Positions 8,383 to 16,755 of a stretch of 64,000 nucleotides of DNA are shown here, in pieces. The notes beneath the pieces were generated by a model that saw only the letters and a list, made by a program, of their open reading frames with translations, had not been told where the DNA came from and did no database searches. The stretch is from assembly GCF_004016445.2 (NCBI RefSeq), contig NZ_SADT02000001.1, forward strand, positions 1,531,630 through 1,595,629, given 5' to 3'. Origin of the DNA: Mesorhizobium sp. M2E.F.Ca.ET.219.01.1.1. Its GTDB lineage: Bacteria; Pseudomonadota; Alphaproteobacteria; Rhizobiales; Rhizobiaceae. The position numbers and the translations under genes were made by a program. The stretch's first letter is position 1. Every line of letters begins with the position of its first letter.

Positions 8383-8457
8383 CCAATGGAGAAGGATTCG
8401 AACCTTCGACCGTCAGATTATCAGTCTGATGCTCTACCCAACCTGAGCTATCCGTGG
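8383..8457 (-). tRNA. tRNA-like sequence, Ile(GAT)-type, degenerate acceptor
   Basis: Folds on the minus strand as a tRNA: D stem GCTC/GAGC, anticodon stem TCAGA/TCTGA with the 7-base loop CTGATAA (anticodon GAT, Ile), variable loop CGGTC, and T arm GAAGG-TTCGAAT-CCTTC. The acceptor stem (CCACGGA with TCCATTG) has two mismatches and the 3' end reads GCC rather than CCA. Its first three bases are the CCA of the preceding tRNA-like sequence. Either a decayed tRNA or an unusual one; it is unlike the usual rRNA-operon tRNA-Ile. Confidence 0.5.
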
Positions 8458-8529
8458 TGCTGATGAAGGGACTCGAACCCTCGACCTCCGGACCCAAATC
8501 CGGCGCTCTAACCTCTGAGCTACATCGGC
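8455..8529 (-). tRNA. tRNA-like sequence, Pro(TGG)-like, 6-base anticodon loop
   Basis: On the minus strand: acceptor GCCGATG with CATCAGC (six of seven pairs, one C-A mismatch), D stem GCTC/GAGC, T arm GAGGG-TTCGAGT-CCCTT, and an encoded 3' CCA. The anticodon stem CCGGA/TCCGG closes a loop of only six bases (TTTGGG) instead of seven; the most natural reading of the anticodon is TGG (Pro). It directly abuts and shares its CCA with the Ile-like sequence. Whether it is charged and functional cannot be judged from sequence. Confidence 0.5.
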
Positions 8530-8741
8530 GATCCCAACACCCGAAACGGCGCCGTATACAGGGCGGCAAAGCCGCCTGCACGGGCGGAGGCGAAAGCTCC
8601 AACCGTTGTGCTCGCTTCGGTTTTCGTGACCGGGAGCGCGCCTATAGACCCTGCGACGGGTTGTCGCAAGCGGCATTGTCGCGGCGAATTTGCGGCTTCT
8701 TCCAGGAGTTGTATTTCGGCAACACTGGTCGGCGCTGAGTC

Positions 8742-9290
8742 TTAGAAAGTCACGCGTCCCAGCACCTTGAGGCCGTCGCCGTCCGGCGCCACCACCACGG
8801 CCTCGCCCTCGCGCGGCGCCACGCCGGTAAGCGCCTCGATGTTTTCTAGATGCGTGACCAGCACCAGATTGTCGGAGCCTGAATAGCCGCGGATCTCCTT
8901 CATGATTGCCGCCATCTGGGCGGCTTTCTCAGCCGGGTCGGTCTTCAGCAGGTCGAGCGGCGCGAAAGGTTGCGGCTCGGCTTCGAAAGCGATGCGGGCA
9001 GTGTCGAGGCAGCGGCAGTAGCGGCTGGAGAGCACGTGGTCGATGGGTGCTGCGCGCGCCGCGAACAGCGCGCCGATGCGGCTCGCCTCCTGCTTGCCGC
9101 GCTCGGACAGATTGAGCTGCGTAGCGCAGTTGCCGATGTCGAAATTGGCCGGGTCCGTCGCCCCGGTGACGAAGGCATGGCGAAGCAGCACGACACGGCC
9201 ACCGTCGCGCAGCAGCGCCCAGCCAGCATCGGTCGCGTGGGCAAGGCTCGGAACAGCCAGGAGAAAAAGCGCCAGAACAAGTCGCAGCAT
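8742..9290 (-). CDS. Exported histidine phosphatase family protein
   Basis: 182-residue member of the phosphoglycerate-mutase-like (histidine phosphatase) superfamily. A signal peptide (MLRLVLALFLLAVPSLAHA) is followed by the catalytic loop VVLLRHA, where RHA replaces the usual RHG, the SSRYCRCLDTARIAF segment with the second catalytic Arg, and the second catalytic His in LVLVTHLEN. The ATG at 9290 is preferred because AAGGGA lies just upstream and it begins the signal peptide; the longer frame to 9350 adds 20 residues without features. Substrate unknown; many periplasmic relatives are phosphomonoesterases. Confidence 0.85.
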   Translation of the reverse strand: MLRLVLALFLLAVPSLAHATDAGWALLRDGGRVVLLRHAFVTGATDPANFDIGNCATQLNLSERGKQEASRIGALFAARAAPIDHVLSSRYCRCLDTARIAFEAEPQPFAPLDLLKTDPAEKAAQMAAIMKEIRGYSGSDNLVLVTHLENIEALTGVAPREGEAVVVAPDGDGLKVLGRVTF

Positions 9291-9453
9291 CGGAAGTCCC
9301 TTATGGCGACCCGGGGATTTGGGGCCATGGTCGGCATATAGGGACCGCAAAGCCGGCCGGAAAACAAGCGGAGGCGCAGGAGATAGGCGCGCTGCGCCAA
9401 TTGCACCACGGTCAGGGCTCGCCTATCACGGGAAAAATGTCCCCGCCCGCAAA

Positions 9454-10404
9454 ATGACTCCGCTCACCCAAACCGTCCTCTTCGTCTTCAGCCTCGTGGC
9501 GCTCGGCTATCTGGCCGGGCTGACCTTCTATCTGAAGCCGGCGAGCGGAGAGGGCATCTCCGAATTCGCCATCAATGTGGCGATGCCGCTGCTTCTGTTC
9601 CAAACCATGGTCAAGTCGGATTTCCACGGTGTGGCGCCATGGTCGCTGTGGGGCGCCTATTTTGCGGCTGTCGCGGTCACCTGGGCCGCGGGCCATCTGG
9701 TCACGACGCGCGTCTTCGGTCGGGATGCCCGGGCCGGCATCGTCGGCGGCGTTTCCTCGGCCTATTCCAATGTCGTGCTGCTCGGCGCGCCCTTCATCCT
9801 CGGCATATTCGGCGCCAGCGGCTTCGAGGTGCTGTCGCTGCTGGTCTCGATCCACCTGCCGATCATGATGATGGCCTCGATCGTGCTGTTCGAGATCTTC
9901 GGACGCGGCAGCGGCGAGACGGTCCACCCGCTGCGCGTCGTCAAAAGCTTCCTAAGGCGCCTGTTCATCAATCCGCTGATCATCGGCATCCTGGCGGGGC
10001 TGGCCTGGCGCCTCACCGGCGCGCCGCTGCCGGAGCTCGTCGAGCGCCTGGTCGACACGCTTGCCGATACGGCAGGCCCGGTGGCGCTGTTCGCCATGGG
10101 GCTTAGCCTGCGTCGCTTCGGCATCTCCGGCAATATCCGGCCGGCGCTGGCGCTGTCGGGGCTGAAGCTGTTCCTTATGCCGGCGCTGGTGCTGGTCTTC
10201 GTCTGGCTGCTCGGCCTGCCGCCGCTGACGGCCAAAGTCGCGGTGGTGGTTGCGGCGCTGCCTTCAGGCATCAATTCCTACCTGATCGCCGTCCAGTTCA
10301 ACACCGGCCAGGCGCTGGCCTCGAACCAGATGACGCTTGCCACGGCAAGCGCGGTGGTGACCACGTCGTTCTGGCTGACGGTCGTCATCCACGTCTTCGG
10401 ATAA
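9454..10404 (+). CDS. AEC-family (auxin efflux carrier type) transporter
   Basis: 316-residue integral membrane protein with about ten hydrophobic segments in the two-halves arrangement of the AEC/malate permease family (PF03547-like). The family hallmarks visible are the early NVAMPLLLF helix break and the late PSGINSYLIA segment with the crossing helix. Substrates in this family are usually organic or amino acids. The ATG at 9454 places the first helix (TQTVLFVFSLVALGYLAG) at the N-terminus; the frame continues upstream through the opposing phosphatase gene but that part is not coding. It is followed by a palindromic repeat. Confidence 0.87.
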   Translation: MTPLTQTVLFVFSLVALGYLAGLTFYLKPASGEGISEFAINVAMPLLLFQTMVKSDFHGVAPWSLWGAYFAAVAVTWAAGHLVTTRVFGRDARAGIVGGVSSAYSNVVLLGAPFILGIFGASGFEVLSLLVSIHLPIMMMASIVLFEIFGRGSGETVHPLRVVKSFLRRLFINPLIIGILAGLAWRLTGAPLPELVERLVDTLADTAGPVALFAMGLSLRRFGISGNIRPALALSGLKLFLMPALVLVFVWLLGLPPLTAKVAVVVAALPSGINSYLIAVQFNTGQALASNQMTLATASAVVTTSFWLTVVIHVFG

Positions 10405-10419
10405 GGAATGTCGTTCTCC

Positions 10420-10530
10420 AGGTGAGTCCGGCCTGCAAACAGCGATTTCCTGCGCTTCCGGTGCTCACGTACTTTAAGTACGCTCCGCTCCGGTTCTCGA
10501 AAATCGCTGTTTTCGGCTCGGCCTGACCTG
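10420..10530. repeat. Palindromic repeat family A, copy 1
   Basis: Imperfect long inverted repeat immediately after the AEC transporter gene. Outer arms are AGGTGAGTCCGGCC and GGCTCGGCCTGACCT; inner arms are CAGCGATTT and AAATCGCTG; the centre is CGTACTTTAAGTACG. A second copy at 13422-13537 shares the core CTGCGCTTCCGGTGCTCACG and CGCTCCGCTCCGGTTCTCG. In the second copy compensating differences keep the arms paired, which suggests selection for RNA or DNA structure. Confidence 0.75.
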
Positions 10531-10716
10531 AATCTCAACATCCCTGCCAGCGATTGAGGCGCTCGCCTTTGCTGGCCCAACCCCTATATGCCATCTTGTG
10601 ATTGCTTGCCTGCCTTTCCCTAGGTAAGAGCAATGCGCCGGCGTGCGGCACTTGAAGCACGCTTCAACGGATATCCAGAAAAACGGCCGATCAGCGCGCC
10701 GAACGGAGGCCAGACC

Positions 10717-12174
10717 ATGCTTCAGAAAACCAGCCATTTCATGCGCCAGGCCAATCTCATCAATGGCGAATGGGTGCAGGCCGACAGCGGCCAGACCATC
10801 GACGTCAACAATCCGGCGACGGGCCTGAAGATCGGCACCGTGCCGAAGGCCGGCAAGGCCGAGACCCGCCGCGCCATCGAGGCCGCCGAGGAAGCCTTCA
10901 AGAGCTGGCGCAAGACCACCGCGCTCGAGCGCTCGAAGCTGCTGCGCAAGCTGCATGACGCTATGATGGACAATCAGGACGTGCTGGCCGAGCTGCTGAC
11001 CATCGAGCAGGGCAAGTCGCTCGCCGAATCCAAGGGCGAGATCGGCTCGTCCGCGGCCTACATCCTGTGGTTCGCCGAGGAAGGCCGCCGCGTCTATGGC
11101 GACATCGTTCCCTCGCCCTGGGGCGACCGCCGCATCCTGGTGACCAAGGAGCCGGTCGGCGTCATCGCCGCCATCACGCCGTGGAATTTCCCGTCCTCGA
11201 TGCTCGCCCGCAAGATCGGCCCGGCCTTGGCCGCCGGCTGCACCGCTGTGGTGAAGCCCGCTTCGCAGACGCCTTATTCCGGCCTCGCCTGGGGTGCGCT
11301 CGCCGAGGAAGTCGGCTTCCCGAAGGGTGTCGTCAACGTCGTCACCGGTTCGGCCGGCGAGATCGGCGACGAGCTCTGCACCAATCCGCTGGTCAAGAAG
11401 ATCACCTTCACCGGTTCGACCGAAATCGGCAAGCTGCTGATCCAGAAGTCCGCCACGACGGTCAAGAAAGTGTCGATGGAGCTCGGCGGCAACGCGCCGT
11501 TCCTGGTCTTCGACGACGCCGATGTCGACCGTGCGGTGGCTGGCGCCATCACCGCGAAATACCGCAATTCCGGCCAGACCTGCGTTTGCACCAACCGCTT
11601 CCTCGTCCAGGCAGGCATCTATGACCAGTTCGTCGAGAAGCTTGCCGCCACCAGCAACAACCTCAAGGTCGGCTCGGGGCTCGAGGAAGGCGTGCAGCAG
11701 GGACCGCTGATCGACGAGAAGGCGGTCGAGAAGGTCGAGGAATTCATCGCCGACGCCACGTCCAAGGGCGGCAAGGTCGTCGCCGGCGGCAAGCGCCATG
11801 CGCTGGGCGGCTCGTTCTTCCAGCCGACGGTGATCTCCGGCGCCACGCCGAACATGCGATTCATGAAGGAAGAGATCTTTGGGCCGATCGCGCCGGTGTT
11901 CAAGTTCGAGACCGAGGAAGAGGCGGTGGCTTTGGCTAATGACACCGAGTTCGGCCTTGCCGCTTATTTCTACACCGGCAATCTCGGCCGCGCCTTCCGG
12001 GTCATGGAAGGCCTGAAATACGGCATGGTCGGCGTCAATGAAGGCCTGATCACCACGCCGGAGGCGCCCTTCGGCGGCGTCAAGGAATCCGGTCTCGGCC
12101 GCGAGGGCGGGCATCAGGGCATCGAGGACTATCTCGACACCAAATATGCCTGCTTCGGCGGCCTGGGGCTCTGA
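10717..12174 (+). CDS. gabD: NAD(P)-dependent succinate-semialdehyde dehydrogenase
   Basis: Aldehyde dehydrogenase of 485 residues that most resembles GabD, which oxidises succinate semialdehyde to succinate in GABA breakdown. Catalytic elements are intact: TPWNFP, the glycine-rich FTGSTEIGK, Glu in MELGGNAP and nucleophile Cys in SGQTCVCTNR, and the FGPIAPV and PFGGVKESGLGREGG closing motifs. The ATG at 10717 has GGAGG 7 bases upstream; an in-frame extension to 10633 lacks one. No GABA transaminase or transporter is adjacent, so related semialdehydes are possible substrates. Confidence 0.9.
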   Translation: MLQKTSHFMRQANLINGEWVQADSGQTIDVNNPATGLKIGTVPKAGKAETRRAIEAAEEAFKSWRKTTALERSKLLRKLHDAMMDNQDVLAELLTIEQGKSLAESKGEIGSSAAYILWFAEEGRRVYGDIVPSPWGDRRILVTKEPVGVIAAITPWNFPSSMLARKIGPALAAGCTAVVKPASQTPYSGLAWGALAEEVGFPKGVVNVVTGSAGEIGDELCTNPLVKKITFTGSTEIGKLLIQKSATTVKKVSMELGGNAPFLVFDDADVDRAVAGAITAKYRNSGQTCVCTNRFLVQAGIYDQFVEKLAATSNNLKVGSGLEEGVQQGPLIDEKAVEKVEEFIADATSKGGKVVAGGKRHALGGSFFQPTVISGATPNMRFMKEEIFGPIAPVFKFETEEEAVALANDTEFGLAAYFYTGNLGRAFRVMEGLKYGMVGVNEGLITTPEAPFGGVKESGLGREGGHQGIEDYLDTKYACFGGLGL

Positions 12175-12204
12175 TCGAGATCCCCGGAAAAGGGCAGGCG
12201 CTTA

Positions 12205-12240
12205 GAGCAGTTCACCATTTCAGGAAGCGGTGAACTGCTC
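12205..12240. terminator. Perfect 12-bp hairpin after gabD
   Basis: GAGCAGTTCACC pairs exactly with GGTGAACTGCTC around a 12-base loop, 30 bases after the dehydrogenase stop. It has no clear T tract on either strand, so it may be part of a repeat element rather than a true terminator. It sits directly before repeat family B copy 1. Confidence 0.5.
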
Positions 12241-12257
12241 CAGCGCTTTGTTTTGAC

Positions 12258-12325
12258 GCAATTCCGGACGGAGGGCTACGGCGAAGTCGCCGAGCCTAAC
12301 CGTTTCACACTTTTCCTGGAATTGC
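12258..12325. repeat. Palindromic repeat family B, copy 1
   Basis: Inverted repeat with outer arms GCAATTCCGG and CCTGGAATTGC and an inner stem GGCTACGGC/GTCGCCGAGCC. A near-identical copy occurs at 30983-31049. Both copies lie upstream of a plus-strand gene (an aldose epimerase here, a phasin there). Confidence 0.75.
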
Positions 12326-12394
12326 TTATGCCTGCCCTTGCCGGATGATGCGCAGCCGGCCTAAATCCACGGATCAGGCAATGATGTTTCGGGC

Positions 12395-13420
12395 ATGGCG
12401 ATGAAAGACGGCGAGGTCTTCGGCACGACACAGGCGGGCGAGGCCGTGCGCCGGTTCACGATCCGGGGAGGCGGCTTGACCGCCAACATCATCGGTCTCG
12501 GCGCGATCGTCCAAGACCTGCGTCTTTCCGGCCACGACGCGCCGCTGGTGCTGGGCTACGACCGTTTCGAGCCCTACGAGACCGACCGCGCCTTCTTCGG
12601 GGCGGTCGTCGGCCGCTTTGCCAACCGCATTGGCGGCGGCCGCTTCACCATCGCCGGCAACCGCTACCAGACGGAGCGGAATTTTCTCGGCAAGCACACA
12701 CTGCATGGCGGCTCGGAAGGCTATTTCCACCGGCCGTGGACCGTGTCGCTGCACGGCCGCGATTTCGTGACCCTGACGCTGCACGATCCGGACGGCGCGA
12801 TGGGTTTTCCCGGAGCGCTCGACGTCACCTGCACCTACCGGCTGAAGATCCCCGGCACGCTCAGCATGGAACTGACCGCGACTTGCGAGGAGCCGACGCT
12901 CTGCAATCTGGCGCAGCATTCCTATTTCAATCTCGACGATGGCGGGGCCGGCGACATTCTCGACCACCGGCTGATGCTCAACGCCGGCGCCTACACGCCC
13001 GTCGATGACGAGATGATCCCGACCGGCGTCGTGAAGCCGGTCGACGGCACGCCTTTCGACTTCCGCCAGGCGCGGGCGCTGCGCATGGAAATGGAAGGCG
13101 AGCAGCTTCAATACGACCTGAATTACTGCCTCGCCGCCAGCCGCGGACCCCTGCACCAGGCTGCCTGGGTGCAAGGCGCCAATTCCGGCGTCGAGATGGA
13201 GGTCTGGACCACGGAGCCCGGACTGCAACTCTATAGCGGTCAGTTCGTCGCGCCGACATCGCCGGGGCTCGACGGCCGCCATTACGAGGCGTTCTCAGGC
13301 CTCTGCCTGGAAGCGCAGACCTGGCCGGACGCGCCGAACCGGCCCTATTTCCCGCAGGCGACGCTGTGGCCGGGGCAGATCTACCACCAGGTGACGGAAT
13401 ACCGATTCCGGTTGCCCTAG
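12395..13420 (+). CDS. galM: Aldose 1-epimerase (galactose mutarotase family)
   Basis: Cytoplasmic mutarotase of 341 residues that interconverts alpha and beta anomers of aldoses. Family signatures: GRFANRIGGGRF near residue 70, the substrate-binding GKHTLHGG, the catalytic His in AQHSYFNLDD and the late LYSGQF with catalytic Glu in CLEAQTWPDAPN. An alternative start is the ATG at 12401; neither has a good ribosome site. With the KdgK-type kinase 130 bases away on the other strand it suggests a sugar-acid or sugar catabolic neighbourhood, separated by palindromic repeats. Confidence 0.9.
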   Translation: MAMKDGEVFGTTQAGEAVRRFTIRGGGLTANIIGLGAIVQDLRLSGHDAPLVLGYDRFEPYETDRAFFGAVVGRFANRIGGGRFTIAGNRYQTERNFLGKHTLHGGSEGYFHRPWTVSLHGRDFVTLTLHDPDGAMGFPGALDVTCTYRLKIPGTLSMELTATCEEPTLCNLAQHSYFNLDDGGAGDILDHRLMLNAGAYTPVDDEMIPTGVVKPVDGTPFDFRQARALRMEMEGEQLQYDLNYCLAASRGPLHQAAWVQGANSGVEMEVWTTEPGLQLYSGQFVAPTSPGLDGRHYEAFSGLCLEAQTWPDAPNRPYFPQATLWPGQIYHQVTEYRFRLP

Positions 13421-13421
13421 G

Positions 13422-13537
13422 ATTTAGGTGAGGCCGGCCTGCAAATGGCGGCTTCCTGCGCTTCCGGTGCTCACGTACTAAGTACGCTCCGCTCCGGTTC
13501 TCGGAACCCACCATTTTCGACTCGGCCTGACCTAAAT
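13422..13537. repeat. Palindromic repeat family A, copy 2
   Basis: Second copy of the element at 10420-10530, between the convergent galM and kdgK genes. The outermost arms ATTTAGGT (13422-13429) and ACCTAAAT (13530-13537) pair perfectly; the core CGTACTAAGTACG is a compact palindrome. It ends about 10 bases short of the kdgK stop. Confidence 0.78.
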
Positions 13538-13547
13538 CTGACAGGTC

Positions 13548-14468
13548 CTAGCTGTCGAATGCGGTCCTGAGCGTTTCGAACGGCGCCAGCGCACCGCGAA
13601 CCTGCACAACCGCGGCGGCGACTTTGTGCGCGCGGCGCGCCGCGTCGGCGGGTGCATGGCCGGCGAGCCGGGCAGCAAGATAGCCTCCGTTGAAGGAGTC
13701 GCCCGCGCCGGTCGTGTCGACAGGGGTGGCAACATGCACCGCGTCAACGAATTGTGAAGCGCCGTTCAGCGCGATCAAGGCCGGCTGCTCGCCATTTTTG
13801 ACCACGACCTCGCCGGTCAACCTGCCGAGGCGGTCGGCGGTCGCCTGCGGCGTCGGATCCCCGAACAGCATCTGCTCGTCCGGAAAGGTCGGCAGCGCGA
13901 TGTCGGTAACGGCAAGCGCCTCCAGGATCGCTGTCTGGGCTGCCTCGCGGCTCGGCCACAGACGCGGCCGGTAGTTCGGGTCGAAGGCGACGAGCGCGCC
14001 GGCGGCCCGGGCTGCAACTATGCCCGCCAGCAAAGTCTTCCGCGCGGCCTCGTTCAGAATTGCCAGGGTGATTCCAGAAAAATAGACAAGCGCCTGGTTT
14101 TCAAGGCTTTTCGCCAGCGCTGCCGGATCGGAGGCGAGCTGGCGCGCTGCCGCGTCGCTTCGCCAATAGGTGAAGGCGCGTTCGGCTCCGGTGAGCGTGA
14201 TGGCGTAAAGGCCGGGGCGCGCGCCGGCAATGAGCGGACTGTTGCCGATGCCGATGCCGTTCCGGGCGAAGAAGGCGATCTGGTCGCGCGAGAAGGGGTC
14301 GTCGCCGAAGGCCGAGACATAAGTCGCGGGGCGCTCCGGGCTCAGCGCGTGCAATGCCCACAGCGTGTTGAAGGTGTCGCCGGCAAAGCCCATGCGCCAG
14401 CTGTCGCCGGTCTGTCCCGACAATTCGATCATGCACTCGCCGATCGACGCGATACCCTTGGCGGCCAT
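13548..14468 (-). CDS. kdgK: PfkB-family sugar kinase, probably 2-keto-3-deoxygluconate kinase
   Basis: 306-residue ribokinase-fold kinase. The PfkB C-terminal signature VDTTGAGDSFNGGYL carries the catalytic Asp and anion hole; the N-terminus begins IASIGECMIEL and has GFAGDTFNTLWAL, typical for KdgK, which phosphorylates 2-keto-3-deoxygluconate in the Entner-Doudoroff route for hexuronates. Substrate assignment is by resemblance only; fructokinase-like activity is the main alternative. No aldolase gene lies next to it. Confidence 0.82.
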   Translation of the reverse strand: MAAKGIASIGECMIELSGQTGDSWRMGFAGDTFNTLWALHALSPERPATYVSAFGDDPFSRDQIAFFARNGIGIGNSPLIAGARPGLYAITLTGAERAFTYWRSDAAARQLASDPAALAKSLENQALVYFSGITLAILNEAARKTLLAGIVAARAAGALVAFDPNYRPRLWPSREAAQTAILEALAVTDIALPTFPDEQMLFGDPTPQATADRLGRLTGEVVVKNGEQPALIALNGASQFVDAVHVATPVDTTGAGDSFNGGYLAARLAGHAPADAARRAHKVAAAVVQVRGALAPFETLRTAFDS

Positions 14469-14625
14469 ATGGGCGTATCCTTCTTAAGGTCTTGTTGCTG
14501 TAGCTTTTTGCGGCCGGCAGCGCCATGCTTGGCTGCCGGCGAATTTTGCGCCAGAAACGATTTCCCACAGGCAGTGCGGGACGTGACGAGCGGCCCGCGA
14601 CGTTATCAGCCGAAGAGGAACGGGT

Positions 14626-15069
14626 TTGGCATCGATATGGCGTTACATCCTTGCGGGTCTCGGCCTGGCCGCGCTGCTGGTCGGCATCGTGGCCGTCGTC
14701 TATCTGAGGCTGCCGCATTCGGTGTCCGGTCCAGACCTGTCGCGCTCCAAGAAGACGTCGAACGGGCTGTTCGTCGCGAGCTTCGAGCCGGAGCGCGGCG
14801 TCGTCCGGCAGGGCGAGCTGCAGTCCTGGCTGCTGACGCTGAAGACCGCCGCCGGCGCGCCGGTGGAGGGGGCGGCCATTACCGTTTCCGGTGGCATGCC
14901 GCAGCACGATCACGGCCTGCCGACCAGTCCGCAGGCGACCGATTATCTGGGCGAGGGGCGCTACCGCATCGACGGCGTGAAGTTCACGATGGGCGGCTGG
15001 TGGCAATTGCATTTCGCCATCTCGGCGGCGGCCGGTTCCGATACCGTCGTCTTCAACATCGTGTTGTGA
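14626..15069 (+). CDS. FixH/YtkA-like membrane-anchored protein
   Basis: 147-residue protein with one N-terminal membrane anchor (YILAGLGLAALLVGIVAVVYL) and a periplasmic beta-sandwich domain of the FixH/YtkA type (GVVRQGELQSWLLTLKT, a HDHGLPTSP segment and GGWWQLHF). Translation appears to start at TTG 14626, which has GAGG 7 bases upstream; the in-region ATG at 14638 is out of frame. It ends 7 bases before the dihaem peroxidase gene and is probably co-transcribed with it. It is not part of a fixGHIS operon here, so a link to cytochrome oxidase copper handling is only a possibility. Confidence 0.78.
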   Translation: MASIWRYILAGLGLAALLVGIVAVVYLRLPHSVSGPDLSRSKKTSNGLFVASFEPERGVVRQGELQSWLLTLKTAAGAPVEGAAITVSGGMPQHDHGLPTSPQATDYLGEGRYRIDGVKFTMGGWWQLHFAISAAAGSDTVVFNIVL

Positions 15070-15076
15070 GCGTGCA

Positions 15077-16285
15077 ATGAGGCGTCTGACGAGCGTTACT
15101 TGCCTCTTGGCTTTGGCTGCTCTCGCCTTGCTGGGTGGCTGCGGCGAGCCGCAGTTCAGCGACGCCGAGAAGAAGACCATTGCGTCGATGGCGCTGAGCA
15201 CGCTGCCGTCATTGAAACCCGACACCACGAACCGGTATGCGGATGCGCCGGCGGCTGCCGCGCTCGGCTCGACACTGTTCTTCGATGTCGGCATGAGCCG
15301 TGACGGCACGGTGTCCTGCTCGACCTGCCACAAGATCGACCGGCAGTTCCAGGACGACCTGCCGCAGGCGGTCGGCGTCGGCCACACCAACCGGCGCACC
15401 ATGCCGCTGGCGGGCGTGGCGCGCAATCCGTGGTTCTTCTGGGACGGCAGGCGCGACAGCCTGTGGGCGCAGGCGCTGACGCCGCTTGAAAACCCGCTGG
15501 AGCAGGCCGGCAACCGGGCTGCCTTCGCGCATTACATCGAGAAGCGGTTCGGCGAGCGCTATGAGCGCATTTTTGGGCCGCTGCCCAACCTTTCCACCGT
15601 GCCGGCCAATGCCAGCCCGCTCGGCACCGACGCCGAGAAGGCGGCGTGGAACGTGATGGCCGCCGCTCAGCAAGATGACGTCAACCGCGTCTATGCAAAT
15701 ATCGGCAAGGCGATCGCCGCCTTCGAGCGGTCGATCGAACCTCAGCAGACGCGCTTCGACCGCTTCGCTATCGATCTCGCGACCGGCGCCAAACCCGAAG
15801 GGGACGCGGCTTTCTCGCCGGAAGAGATCCTCGGGCTGAAACTGTTCATCGGCAAGGCCAATTGCGTGACCTGCCACAATGGTCCGCGCTTCACCGACAA
15901 CGCCTTCCACAACACCGGCGTACCGCCCGTCGAAGGCCTGCCGCCGGACCGCGGGCGGGTCGATGCGGCGGCGCAGGTCGAGGCCGACCCGTTCAACTGC
16001 CTTGGCAAATTCCGCGACGGCGACGACAGCGCCTGCCGAGAGCTGCGTTTCATGGTCAAGGACGGTCCGCAAATCATGCGCGCCTACAAGACGCCGTCGC
16101 TGCGCGGCGCGGCGGATCGCCCGCCTTACATGCATGCCGGCCAGTTCTCGACGCTCGAGGAAGTGGTGGCGCATTATTCGAAGGCGCCGCCCAGCGTCGA
16201 AGGCGTATCGGAAGTGCACCCGCTCGACCTGTCCGATCGCGAGCGCGCGGCCTTGGTGGCGTTCCTTAAGACGCTATCGGACTAA
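15077..16285 (+). CDS. Dihaem cytochrome c peroxidase / MauG-family lipoprotein
   Basis: 402-residue periplasmic dihaem enzyme. A lipoprotein-type signal (LLALAALALLGGC, lipid Cys22) is followed by two c-haem sites, CSTCH near residue 82 and CVTCH near residue 261, within a CCP/MauG domain. The conserved MPLAGVARNPWFFWDGR segment and the terminal PSLRGAADRPPYMHAGQF with a distal Met (YMHAG) fit this family. It may reduce hydrogen peroxide or oxidise a partner protein. Its pairing with a FixH-like gene 7 bases upstream suggests a small two-gene unit. Confidence 0.87.
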   Translation: MRRLTSVTCLLALAALALLGGCGEPQFSDAEKKTIASMALSTLPSLKPDTTNRYADAPAAAALGSTLFFDVGMSRDGTVSCSTCHKIDRQFQDDLPQAVGVGHTNRRTMPLAGVARNPWFFWDGRRDSLWAQALTPLENPLEQAGNRAAFAHYIEKRFGERYERIFGPLPNLSTVPANASPLGTDAEKAAWNVMAAAQQDDVNRVYANIGKAIAAFERSIEPQQTRFDRFAIDLATGAKPEGDAAFSPEEILGLKLFIGKANCVTCHNGPRFTDNAFHNTGVPPVEGLPPDRGRVDAAAQVEADPFNCLGKFRDGDDSACRELRFMVKDGPQIMRAYKTPSLRGAADRPPYMHAGQFSTLEEVVAHYSKAPPSVEGVSEVHPLDLSDRERAALVAFLKTLSD

Positions 16286-16755
16286 CGATCCTTGACCGTC
16301 TCCATCGCCACGAAGGTGGACGTCTGGGCGACATGGGGCAGGGCCGAGATGCGTTCGCCGAGCACTCGGCGGTAGGCGGCGATGTCGGTCGTGCGGACCT
16401 TCAAGAGATAGTCGAAGCTCGACGCCATCATGTGGCATTGCTCGATCTCCGGCACGCCCTGCACCGCGCGGTTGAAGGCGTCGAGCGCCGCCGAGCGCGT
16501 GTCCGACAGCTTCACCTGGACAAAAGCGACATGGCCTTCGCCCATGCGTTCGCGGTCGATGATCGCGCGGTAGCCCCTGATATAGCCGTCTTTCTCAAGT
16601 CGTTTCACACGGGCCTGCACCGGCGTCTTCGACAGGCCAACCTTCAAAGCCAGTTCCGACATCGAAAGCCTGCCGTCGCGCCCGAGCGCGGACAGGATAT
16701 TTCGGTCGATGCGGTCCAATTGGTCTTCAGTCACGGATTTGGCAGTCAAAAACAT
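16282..16755 (-). CDS. putR: Lrp/AsnC-family regulator, likely PutR
   Basis: About 157-residue transcription factor with an N-terminal winged helix-turn-helix (DRIDRNILSALGRDGRLSMSELALKVGLSKTPVQARVKRLEKDG) and a C-terminal RAM ligand-binding domain. It is transcribed away from putA with a 143-base gap, the arrangement of PutR activators in Agrobacterium and Rhodobacter, which respond to proline. The frame is open to 16845, but the ATG at 16755 (or 16770) gives the normal Lrp length. Its stop overlaps the end of the peroxidase gene by 4 bases on opposite strands. Confidence 0.85.
   Translation of the reverse strand: MFLTAKSVTEDQLDRIDRNILSALGRDGRLSMSELALKVGLSKTPVQARVKRLEKDGYIRGYRAIIDRERMGEGHVAFVQVKLSDTRSAALDAFNRAVQGVPEIEQCHMMASSFDYLLKVRTTDIAAYRRVLGERISALPHVAQTSTFVAMETVKDR

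Noticed and set aside
8054..8602. 182-residue open frame over the tRNA-like region
   Set aside because: It translates tRNA-like sequence and low-complexity flanks; the tRNA folds explain the region better.
10474..12114. 546-residue frame antisense to gabD
   Set aside because: Typical high-GC shadow frame opposite a well-supported gene.
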